Source of the DNA: CAYNJF01 sp964351745 | Lineage (GTDB): Bacteria; Pseudomonadota; Gammaproteobacteria; Berkiellales; Berkiellaceae | Assembly (NCBI GenBank): GCA_964351745.1 | Contig: CAYGPI010000001.1 | Location: forward strand, 31,995-95,994 | Length of the DNA: 64,000 nucleotides | Direction: 5' to 3' | Shown here: one piece after another, positions 8,597 to 16,297 of the stretch | Position numbering within the stretch: position 1 is the first letter of the stretch | How the letters are laid out: each line of letters starts with the position of its first letter | Made by a program: the position numbers and the translations under genes | The notes under the pieces: model-generated | The model's database searches: none | What the model was told of the DNA's origin: nothing | What the model saw: the letters and a program-made list of their open reading frames with translations, nothing else

Positions 8597-9868
8597 ATGT
8601 ATGAGAAATTAAAATTTTTATTAAGCAAACGGATGCTCGTTGTTTTAGCTTTGGGTTTTGCTTCAGGATTGCCTTTGGGACTAACAGGGGGCGCTTTACA
8701 AGCTTGGTATACCGTTGACGGTGTGGATATCGTGACGATTGGCTTTTTAGGGTTAGTCGGTCAGCCATATGTCTATAAGTTTTTTTGGGCACCACTGATG
8801 GATCGCTACGCACCGAAAGATAGGCGCAGAAAAGGGTGGATTATCATATGCCAAATCGCGTTAATCGCGACCTTATTCGTCATGGCTTCGTTTTCTCCTA
8901 AAGAAGCACCAGTGCTGTTAGGTTTGATTGCTTTAAGTTTTGCATTTTTATCCGCTTCCCAAGATATAGCTATCGATGCTTATCGAACAGAAATATTAAA
9001 GGCAAAAGAGCTAGGTCTAGGAGCCGCGATGTTTGTTGGCGGCTATCGTGTCGCGATGTTAGTGTCGGGAGGTTTGGCTCTGGTCTTAGCGAACTATATT
9101 GGTTTTCAAATGACTTATATGCTGATGGCCGCTTTTTTTGGTGTGACGTTAATGATCACCATTTTTGCTGATGAGCCCGAGAGTGAGCCAAGGCCGCCTA
9201 TTAATATTGTACAAGCTTGTATTAAACCTTTTGAAGAATTTCTTTCTCGAAAAAATGCTTTAGGCCTATTGGCTTTAGTCGTCTTATATAAATTAGGGGA
9301 TGCTTTCGCAGGGACATTAACGACGGCTTTCTTGCTGCGAGGAGTTGGCTTTGATTTACTTGATGTTGGGCTGATTAATAAAACAGTCGGCTTAGGGGCA
9401 ACTTTAGTTGGAGTCTTTCTAGGGGGCATGATGATGACCCGGATCGGGTTATATCGATCTTTGCTCTGGTTCGGATTTATTGAGGGGATTACAAACCTTG
9501 CTTATTTGCTTCTAACTTTGGTGGGGAGCAATTACCCGCTCATGTGCGCTAGTATTTTTCTTGAGAACTTGGGCGGCGGACTGGGTACAGCCGCTTTCTT
9601 AGCTTTTATTATGAGTCTGTGCCACTCCAAATATACCGCAACTCAATTCGCCTTGCTTAGTGCTTTAAGCGCTATTGGGCGAGTTTTTGTCGGGCCAGCT
9701 GCTGGTGTCTTGGTAGATAAATTTGGTTGGACAGAGTTTTTCTTATGGAGCCTACTTATTTCTATTCCTGGGATCGTCTTGTTGGTTGCGCTTAAATCAA
9801 CCATTGTGAAATCTGAACAAGATAGTGCTCAAGAGAAGCAAGACTTGGAGGGAGTGAAGCCTGTATAA
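8597..9868 (+). CDS. ampG: AmpG-like muropeptide transporter (MFS)
   Basis: 423 residues with about 12 membrane helices. The start of the fold reads ALGFASGLPLGLTGGALQAW, then VGQPYVYKFFWAPLMDRY, both close to the AmpG signature. AmpG imports anhydromuropeptides released from the cell wall for recycling; in some bacteria it also feeds the signal for beta-lactamase induction. The first helices and the aspartate-arginine of the cytoplasmic loop are intact. It is divergent from the PAP2 gene. Confidence 0.85.
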   Translation: MYEKLKFLLSKRMLVVLALGFASGLPLGLTGGALQAWYTVDGVDIVTIGFLGLVGQPYVYKFFWAPLMDRYAPKDRRRKGWIIICQIALIATLFVMASFSPKEAPVLLGLIALSFAFLSASQDIAIDAYRTEILKAKELGLGAAMFVGGYRVAMLVSGGLALVLANYIGFQMTYMLMAAFFGVTLMITIFADEPESEPRPPINIVQACIKPFEEFLSRKNALGLLALVVLYKLGDAFAGTLTTAFLLRGVGFDLLDVGLINKTVGLGATLVGVFLGGMMMTRIGLYRSLLWFGFIEGITNLAYLLLTLVGSNYPLMCASIFLENLGGGLGTAAFLAFIMSLCHSKYTATQFALLSALSAIGRVFVGPAAGVLVDKFGWTEFFLWSLLISIPGIVLLVALKSTIVKSEQDSAQEKQDLEGVKPV

Positions 9869-9884
9869 ACATGACAAGAGCTTA

Positions 9885-10274
9885 TCATGCTCCTTTTCGT
9901 GCTTTAGCGCTTGCTCCTGCATCTACTGTGAGCTCATCCTCATGTTGAGGAAGAAGCTTCATTAATTCAAGACGGCATTGCTTTAAAAAATTGATTGGTG
10001 GTTGGGCAGGGAAGGCATAGAGATCTTTAGCTTGTATAACACATAGAGTGCCAATCGCCGTTTGTATTAATTCCAGGTTATTCTTGTATTTTTCACCCAG
10101 AGCTACTTTCAAGTCTTCTCGCATGACGACAGCATTTCTTACATCGCGAAGTAGCTCGACAAGCTCTTTGATGTTAAGAAGGAAGTCAGGATTTGAGCTG
10201 TGTCTAGTGATGTATCGAGTGATATCTTTAGTTAACTTATCACCTGCTTGGTGTAACATAAAATTTAAAGGCAT
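9885..10274 (-). CDS. Small helical protein, unknown
   Basis: 129 residues, predicted mostly helical, with a heptad-like stretch around LLNIKELVELLRDVRNAVV and a short Lys/Arg/Ala end. No signal peptide or known motif. No clear ribosome site precedes the ATG at 10274 (a second ATG is five codons in). An 81-codon frame on the other strand overlaps it, but its composition is unlike a protein. I think this minus-strand gene is real but cannot name it. Confidence 0.5.
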   Translation of the reverse strand: MPLNFMLHQAGDKLTKDITRYITRHSSNPDFLLNIKELVELLRDVRNAVVMREDLKVALGEKYKNNLELIQTAIGTLCVIQAKDLYAFPAQPPINFLKQCRLELMKLLPQHEDELTVDAGASAKARKGA

Positions 10275-10297
10275 AAAAAGTGATCTAAAATGAAGGT

Positions 10298-10324
10298 AGG
10301 TTACAGTTGAGAGTACTGTAACCT
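10298..10324 (-). terminator. Hairpin after fumC, possible terminator
   Basis: Perfect ten-base stem AGGTTACAGT / ACTGTAACCT with a seven-base loop, 15 bases past the fumC stop. The T run on the minus strand is poor. Confidence 0.45.
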
Positions 10325-10339
10325 AGACAGGTCAGACAA

Positions 10340-11719
10340 CTACTTTGGTATACCACCTTTTGTTAGTTGTGCTGGATCAAGGAGACGATCCAAATCCTTC
10401 TCAGAAAGATCTGTCATGTCTTCCGTCACTTCACGCACCGACTTACCATTGGCATAAGCTGCTTTGGCAATGGCGGCGCCTTTTTCATAACCAATCACTG
10501 TGTTGAGCGCTGTGACTAGGATAGGATTACGATCTAAAGCATTTTTGAGGTTATCTTCATTAACCGTAAACCCATCTATGGCATTATCAGCAAGTGATAA
10601 TGCTGCATTGCTTAAGATGTCAATGCTTTGAAGTAAGTTATAAGCTATGACAGGTAACATCACATTGAGCTGAAAGTTACCTGATTGAGCCGCCACAGTG
10701 ATCGTTGAATCATTACCGATGACTTGAGCCGCCACCATAGCCACCGCTTCAGGGATAACAGGGTTGACTTTGCCTGGCATGATGCTGCTTCCAGGTTGCA
10801 GAGCCGGTAAAGCAATTTCCCCAATCCCTGCTAGCGGACCTGAGTTCATCCAGCGCAAATCATTCGCGATTTTCATCATGGAGCAGGCCACTGTTTTAAG
10901 CTGGCCTGATAATTCACAAGCAGCGTCTTGGCTGCTTAAGCTTTCAAAATAATTACTGCTGATTGTAAATGGAATTTTAGTTTCTTTAGCAAGCAACGTT
11001 GCGACAGTTTTTCCAAAGCGCTCTGGTGCATTGATACCTGTACCCACAGCTGTGCCGCCAATGGCTAACGCATGAATACGCTCTAGTGCAGACTCGATTC
11101 TAGCTATTCCATTTTTAATCTGGGCAGACCATCCTCCAATTTCTTGTCCGAGCGTTACAGGCATAGCATCCATCAGATGTGTGCGCCCTGTTTTGACAAC
11201 ATCTTTGAGTGCCTCTGCTTTTTTATCTAAGGCGTCAGATAGGTGCTTTAGCGCTGGGAGCAGTTGTTGGTGTGCGCCAAGGGCACAACTGACGTGGATC
11301 GCAGTTGGAATAATATCATTACTGCTTTGCCCCATATTGACATGATCATTAGGGTGGATCTCTTTTTTTGAAGAGAGACTTGCAAGTCTTGCTATCACTT
11401 CGTTCGTATTCATGTTTGTGCTGGTGCCAGAGCCAGTTTGAAACACATCAATAGGGAAGTGGGTATCATGCTGGCCAAGAGCCACTTCTTGCGCAGCGGT
11501 TACAATGGCCTGAGTTGTGTCAGCGTCTAAAAGTTTTAATTTTTTGTTAGCGCTAGCACAGGCAGACTTAATATAGCCCATCGCTTGAATAAAACCGCGC
11601 GGCATGGTGAGGCCACTGATTGGAAAATTATTGACAGCTCGTTGGGTTTGGGCGCCATAGAGGGCCTCTTCGGGCACCTCTAATTCACCCATGCTGTCTT
11701 TGACAACCCTTACATTCAT
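10340..11719 (-). CDS. fumC: Fumarate hydratase, class II
   Basis: 459 residues, the usual length for the iron-independent fumarase, which interconverts fumarate and malate in the TCA cycle. Signature GSSIMPGKVNP is present, along with TGSGTSTNMNTNEV, GQSSNDIIPTA and KTGRTHLMDAMPVTLGQE. A strong ribosome site (AAGGAAG) precedes the ATG. It lies 18 bases after acnA on the same strand, so two consecutive-pathway TCA enzymes are likely one operon. The class II enzyme does not need an iron-sulfur cluster, unlike AcnA beside it. Confidence 0.96.
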   Translation of the reverse strand: MNVRVVKDSMGELEVPEEALYGAQTQRAVNNFPISGLTMPRGFIQAMGYIKSACASANKKLKLLDADTTQAIVTAAQEVALGQHDTHFPIDVFQTGSGTSTNMNTNEVIARLASLSSKKEIHPNDHVNMGQSSNDIIPTAIHVSCALGAHQQLLPALKHLSDALDKKAEALKDVVKTGRTHLMDAMPVTLGQEIGGWSAQIKNGIARIESALERIHALAIGGTAVGTGINAPERFGKTVATLLAKETKIPFTISSNYFESLSSQDAACELSGQLKTVACSMMKIANDLRWMNSGPLAGIGEIALPALQPGSSIMPGKVNPVIPEAVAMVAAQVIGNDSTITVAAQSGNFQLNVMLPVIAYNLLQSIDILSNAALSLADNAIDGFTVNEDNLKNALDRNPILVTALNTVIGYEKGAAIAKAAYANGKSVREVTEDMTDLSEKDLDRLLDPAQLTKGGIPK

Positions 11720-11737
11720 GGCAACTTCCTTCTTATA

Positions 11738-14443
11738 TTAGTGTTTGGCTAAATTTCTTAAAACATAATGTAAGATGCCGCCATTTTTAAAATACTCAAG
11801 CTCTTTAGGGGTATCTATTCTAATTTTTGCCTCGAAAGTCTTCGACTTGCCGGTTTCATCTGTGGCCGTTACCGTGAGCATGGCCCCAGGTTTGGCTTGT
11901 GAGGTGAGGATATCAAAGCTTTCATGACCAGTTAAACCTAAGGTATCAGCTGAGTCACCATCTTTATATTGTAAAGGAAGCACGCCCATGCCGATGAGGT
12001 TTGAGCGATGGATACGCTCATAACTTTCAGCAATCACAGCTTTGATTCCTAAAAGAGCAGGGCCTTTAGCTGCCCAGTCTCTTGAAGAGCCAGTTCCATA
12101 TTCTTTGCCTGCTAAAACCACTAAAGCTGTGTTGTTATCTTTATATTTGGTAGATGCATCATAGATAGACATTTTCTCACCACTAGGCTGAAAGCAAGTC
12201 CAACAGCCTTCAGTGCCAGGTGCTAACTGATTACGCATTCGAACATTAGCAAAGGTACCACGCATCATAACTTCGTGGTTGCCTCGCCTTGAGCCATAAG
12301 AATTGAATGCTCTAGGTGAAATGCCTTTTTCTTGGAGATATTGACCAGCAGGTGAATCAGGTGAGATTGCACCAGCTGGAGAAATATGATCGGTTGTTAC
12401 TGAGTCTCCCACCTTTACTAAAACTCTAGCACCTTTTAAGTCTTTCAAAGGCGCTGGGGTCGCTTCAATGCCTTCAAAGAAAGGCGGGTGCTTGACATAC
12501 GTAGATTCAGGCGCCCACTCATAGAGCTCAGAATCAGGCACTTTTAAAGCGCGCCAGTCTTCATCACCTTCAAAAACTGATTTGTAACTTTGAATAAACA
12601 TATCGGGCGACACATCATCTTGGACGCTTTGATTAATTTGTTGCAAGCTTGGCCAAATATCTTTGAGGTAAACGTCTTTGCCGTCTTTCCCTTGACCTAA
12701 AGGCTCTGTCGTCAGATCTTTGTCCATCGTACCAGCAAGGGCATAAGCCACAACTAAAGGCGGGGATGCTAGGTAGGCGTTTCGTACCTCTGGGTGCACG
12801 CGGCCTTCAAAGTTACGATTACCAGAAAGCACAGCCGAGACAGCAAGGTTACCTTGATGGATGGCTTTACTGACAGCAACCGGCAAAGGACCAGAGTTAC
12901 CAATACATGTGGTGCAGCCAAAGCCTACAAGATTAAAGCCTAGTCTATCGAGGTCGCCGACAACATCAGCTTTCTTTAGATAGTCCATCACGACTTGTGA
13001 ACCGGGAGCTAAGCTTGTTTTGACCCAAGGTTTTGTTTTTAAGCCTTTAGCATTAGCATTTTTGGCAAGAAGGCCTGCTGCTAGCATGACTGCGGGATTA
13101 GATGTGTTTGTACAGCTCGTGATGGCCGCAATCACAACGGCACCATGATGAAGTATCTCTTCATCACCGTTATTTTTAAAGGAGGCATCACCTTCAATGA
13201 TATGGGCACCTTCATTGATAGCGCCATCATCGGTTTCTCGAGAGCCTCTTTCAGCCATGATTTCTTTCATGGTGGTTTTAAAAGCTGATTTTGCATCGGT
13301 TAAGTTAATTCTATCTTGTGGACGTTTAGGGCCAGCGATGCATGAAACAACGGTATTGAGATCTAAAGATAAGACATCTGTGTAAGTCGCTGGTTTTTGA
13401 CCTTTCTCTCTAAATAAACCTTGTGCCTTATAATAATTTTCAACGAGCTCAACTTGCTCTTGAGTACGGCCGGTGAGTTTTAAATAAGTAAGCACTTCTT
13501 GATCAATAGGGAAGATGCCACAGGTTGCGCCGTATTCTGGTGCCATGTTAGCAATCGTTGCTCTATCAGCGAGAGGCATATGATCTAAGCCATCTCCAAA
13601 AAATTCTACAAATTTTCCAACAACGCCTTTTTTGCGTAACATTTCTACGACTATTAAAACTAAATCTGTCGCGGTAGAGCCTTCCTTGAGCTGGCCTTTT
13701 AATTCAAAGCCGATGACTTGTGGTATAAGCATTGTGATCGGCTGGCCGAGCATCGCAGCTTCAGCTTCTATCCCACCGACGCCCCAGCCTAAGACGCCTA
13801 AGCCATTAATCATAGTTGTATGAGAATCAGTACCAACCAAAGTGTCGGGGTAAGCGACGCCATCTTCATTTTTAAAGGTGACTCTAGCTAAGTACTCAAG
13901 GTTGACTTGATGAACAATACCCGTGCCAGGAGGGACGACTTTAAAGTTTTCAAACGCTTTTTGGCCCCAACGTAGGAAAGCATAGCGCTCTTCATTGCGC
14001 GAAAATTCCATTTGAGTATTTTGTGAAAAAGAATCGGCCTGTCCAAAGTGATCAACCATGACTGAGTGATCGATAACAAGCTCAACAGGAGACAGAGGGT
14101 TAATCTTGTTGGGATCCCCTTTTAAGCTAGCCATGGCCTCGCGCATAGCTGCTAAATCAACAATGGCAGGCACGCCTGTAAAATCTTGCAGTATGACCCG
14201 GCTGGGCGTGAAAGCTATTTCTTGTGAAGGAGGGCTTTTTGCGTCCCAATGAATCAGTGCATCGATGTCTTCTTTAGAAATCGCATCGCCATCTTCACAT
14301 CTTAATAGGTTTTCTAACAGTATTTTTAGTGAGAATGGAAGCTTCTCAATGCTGGCTTGACTAGGTAATTTTTTCAGTGAATAGAAAGTATGTGATTGGT
14401 TGCTTGCTGTAAAAGTATCCCGGCTTTTGTAACTATCTTGCAT
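11738..14443 (-). CDS. acnA: Aconitate hydratase A
   Basis: 901 residues, typical for the AcnA/IRP1 type. It converts citrate to isocitrate using a 4Fe-4S cluster. The cluster cysteines are in ITSCTNTSNP and in GCTTCIGNSGPLP; substrate-binding motifs such as LVGTDSHTTMINGLGVLGWG are intact, and the swivel domain with YGSRRGNHEVMMRG and GKEYGTGSSRDWAAKG closes the protein. The ATG has a strong AAGGAG site. First gene of an acnA-fumC operon. Confidence 0.97.
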   Translation of the reverse strand: MQDSYKSRDTFTASNQSHTFYSLKKLPSQASIEKLPFSLKILLENLLRCEDGDAISKEDIDALIHWDAKSPPSQEIAFTPSRVILQDFTGVPAIVDLAAMREAMASLKGDPNKINPLSPVELVIDHSVMVDHFGQADSFSQNTQMEFSRNEERYAFLRWGQKAFENFKVVPPGTGIVHQVNLEYLARVTFKNEDGVAYPDTLVGTDSHTTMINGLGVLGWGVGGIEAEAAMLGQPITMLIPQVIGFELKGQLKEGSTATDLVLIVVEMLRKKGVVGKFVEFFGDGLDHMPLADRATIANMAPEYGATCGIFPIDQEVLTYLKLTGRTQEQVELVENYYKAQGLFREKGQKPATYTDVLSLDLNTVVSCIAGPKRPQDRINLTDAKSAFKTTMKEIMAERGSRETDDGAINEGAHIIEGDASFKNNGDEEILHHGAVVIAAITSCTNTSNPAVMLAAGLLAKNANAKGLKTKPWVKTSLAPGSQVVMDYLKKADVVGDLDRLGFNLVGFGCTTCIGNSGPLPVAVSKAIHQGNLAVSAVLSGNRNFEGRVHPEVRNAYLASPPLVVAYALAGTMDKDLTTEPLGQGKDGKDVYLKDIWPSLQQINQSVQDDVSPDMFIQSYKSVFEGDEDWRALKVPDSELYEWAPESTYVKHPPFFEGIEATPAPLKDLKGARVLVKVGDSVTTDHISPAGAISPDSPAGQYLQEKGISPRAFNSYGSRRGNHEVMMRGTFANVRMRNQLAPGTEGCWTCFQPSGEKMSIYDASTKYKDNNTALVVLAGKEYGTGSSRDWAAKGPALLGIKAVIAESYERIHRSNLIGMGVLPLQYKDGDSADTLGLTGHESFDILTSQAKPGAMLTVTATDETGKSKTFEAKIRIDTPKELEYFKNGGILHYVLRNLAKH

Positions 14444-14576
14444 GAACTTCTCCTTTAATTTCAGAGCTTTCTAGACTTTAGCCCATTTTTCATGAACTCA
14501 GTTTATTCCTTTTGAAAAAAAAATGCGAGGCCCTACAAGTACTTAAAATTTATTTGAGATTCTTAACTAATTTAGT

Positions 14577-14606
14577 TTGCCATTTACCAAAAAGGGATCC
14601 TACACT
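14577..14606 (+). promoter_or_regulatory. Candidate promoter of the MarR-rpoS unit
   Basis: TTGCCA at 14577-14582 and TACACT at 14601-14606, 18 bases apart, 20 bases upstream of the AAGGGGG ribosome site of the MarR gene. The intergenic region is shared with divergent acnA. Confidence 0.4.
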
Positions 14607-14626
14607 TTTAATAAGGGGGATATCCA

Positions 14627-15076
14627 ATGGAAGTTAACGAACAAATCGACTACCGCCACGTCAATCCTAGATGCAGTTGTTTCAACTTGCGCAGGGCAAC
14701 ACGTGCCGTGACTCAATACTACGATCATTGCTTGGAGCCAGCTGGCATCAGAGCAACCCAATTTACTTTGCTCGTATCTTTAGCATCGGTATCAGCCAGA
14801 ACTTTAACAGAAATGGCTAATTCTCTTGTAATGGATCGAACAACTCTGACAAGGAATTTAAAACCTTTAGAGAAATTGGGATTCATTCAAACGATGGAAG
14901 CACGAGACAGGCGCTCCAAAGCCTACGGATTAACGGTCTTGGGCAAGGAAACTTTAAACAAAGGTTTACCTTTGTGGCAAGAAGCGCAAAGAAAGTTAGT
15001 CAATGGTTTTGGTGAAGAGCGTTTTGTTCATCTGTTGGCAGAATTGGATGCTGTCACAAAAATCATTAGCGAGTAA
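14627..15076 (+). CDS. MarR-family transcriptional regulator
   Basis: 149 residues with the MarR winged helix: LTEMANSLVMDRTTLTRNLKPLEKLGFI (recognition helix region, residues about 65-92) followed by the wing with ARDRRSKAYGLT. Two cysteines near the N-terminus (CSCFNLRRATRAVTQYYD, residues 17 and 19) are a known variant within the family and could sense oxidants, but that is inference. A strong ribosome site, AAGGGGG, precedes the ATG. It is 29 bases upstream of rpoS on the same strand, so the regulator and the stress sigma factor may be cotranscribed. Confidence 0.85.
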   Translation: MEVNEQIDYRHVNPRCSCFNLRRATRAVTQYYDHCLEPAGIRATQFTLLVSLASVSARTLTEMANSLVMDRTTLTRNLKPLEKLGFIQTMEARDRRSKAYGLTVLGKETLNKGLPLWQEAQRKLVNGFGEERFVHLLAELDAVTKIISE

Positions 15077-15105
15077 CTAATAAAATAAAAAAAGGGGCCA
15101 GGATT

Positions 15106-16119
15106 ATGTCTGATGTATGGGAATTGTTGCCTGAAGTTGATAAGCTAAAATCAATTTCTACTAAAAGTGAGCCATCAGCTAGTCATAGTGATGATGCCAT
15201 AGCAAGAGACCTGACCGAAGAAAGTCCTGAGCTTGTGATTGAGGGGCCCGATCAAAGTTTAGAGCGGGTTGATCATAGAAAATCTTTAGATGCGACCCAA
15301 ATTTATCTTGGGGAGATAGGGTTTGCTCCCTTATTGACCGCAGAAGAAGAAGTTTATTATGCCCGAAAATCTTTAAAAGGAGATGAAGCCTCCAAAAAAC
15401 GTATGATTGAAAGTAATTTGCGTTTGGTTGTCAAAATAGCTCGCCGCTATTTAAACCGAGGTCTTTCTTTATTAGATTTAATTGAGGAAGGAAATTTAGG
15501 ACTTATTCGTGCGGTTGAAAAATTTGATCCAGAGAAAGGTTTTAGATTCTCTACATATGGCACTTGGTGGATCCGTCAAACCATAGAAAGGGGTTTGATG
15601 AATCAGACGCGAACCATCCGTTTGCCTATTCATATCGTCAAAGAGATGAACGTATATTTGCGCATAGGCCGAGAGCTTGCACAATCTTTAGATCATGAGC
15701 CTAACTTTGAAGAGATCGCAAATCAGGCAAACAAGAGCAAAGATGATGTTGAAAAAATCATGGGCTTAAATGAGCGTGTGGCATCTTTAGACACGCCCAT
15801 TGGTGGAGAGTCAGAGAAATTTTTGATTGATATCATTGGTGATGATGAAACCGCCGATCCATTGACAGATTTGGAAGAGAATGATTTTCAAAGAGAGCTT
15901 AGTGATTGGCTATGTCAATTGTCAGACAAGCAATGTGCTGTTGTTGTCCGCCGTTTTGGCTTAAGAGGCCATGAACAGGCGACCCTTGAAGATGTTGGTA
16001 AAGACATTGGGTTAACCAGAGAGCGTGTCCGACAAATTCAAGTCGAAGCCTTAAATAAGCTTAAAGAAGTTTTAAAGGATAGAGGGTTAACGCCTGAGAT
16101 GCTTCTAGCTGCTTTTTAA
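15106..16119 (+). CDS. rpoS: RNA polymerase sigma factor RpoS
   Basis: 337 residues. Region 1.2 begins with DATQIYLGEIGFAPLLTAEEEV, the typical RpoS form; region 2 has SNLRLVVKIARRYLNRGLSLLDLIEEGN and the -10 recognition helix FSTYGTWWIRQTIER; region 4 has LEDVGKDIGLTRERVRQIQVEAL. RpoS directs transcription of stationary-phase and general stress genes, and in Legionella and Coxiella it controls the switch to the transmissive form. Usually nlpD lies upstream in gammaproteobacteria; here a MarR regulator does. No clear terminator was found in the 178 bases after it. Confidence 0.92.
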   Translation: MSDVWELLPEVDKLKSISTKSEPSASHSDDAIARDLTEESPELVIEGPDQSLERVDHRKSLDATQIYLGEIGFAPLLTAEEEVYYARKSLKGDEASKKRMIESNLRLVVKIARRYLNRGLSLLDLIEEGNLGLIRAVEKFDPEKGFRFSTYGTWWIRQTIERGLMNQTRTIRLPIHIVKEMNVYLRIGRELAQSLDHEPNFEEIANQANKSKDDVEKIMGLNERVASLDTPIGGESEKFLIDIIGDDETADPLTDLEENDFQRELSDWLCQLSDKQCAVVVRRFGLRGHEQATLEDVGKDIGLTRERVRQIQVEALNKLKEVLKDRGLTPEMLLAAF

Positions 16120-16297
16120 GCAGTAGCTGTGTTGTTACCAGGTGGAGTAGTTTATTTTATCATCTGGGCTTTATACGGTTAGGAGAGTCTCAATATTCTT
16201 TTTTTAATCCAAGTGTATGCAAAATGTTAACACACGTTTTCAGCTCTTTGTAAAAATTTTTGCAATAAGATAAAGGTGGTTTTGAAGTGCTGAACTA

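Noticed and set aside
10048..10293. 81-codon frame on the plus strand
   Set aside because: It lies opposite the 129-residue frame, has no ribosome site and an unlikely composition.
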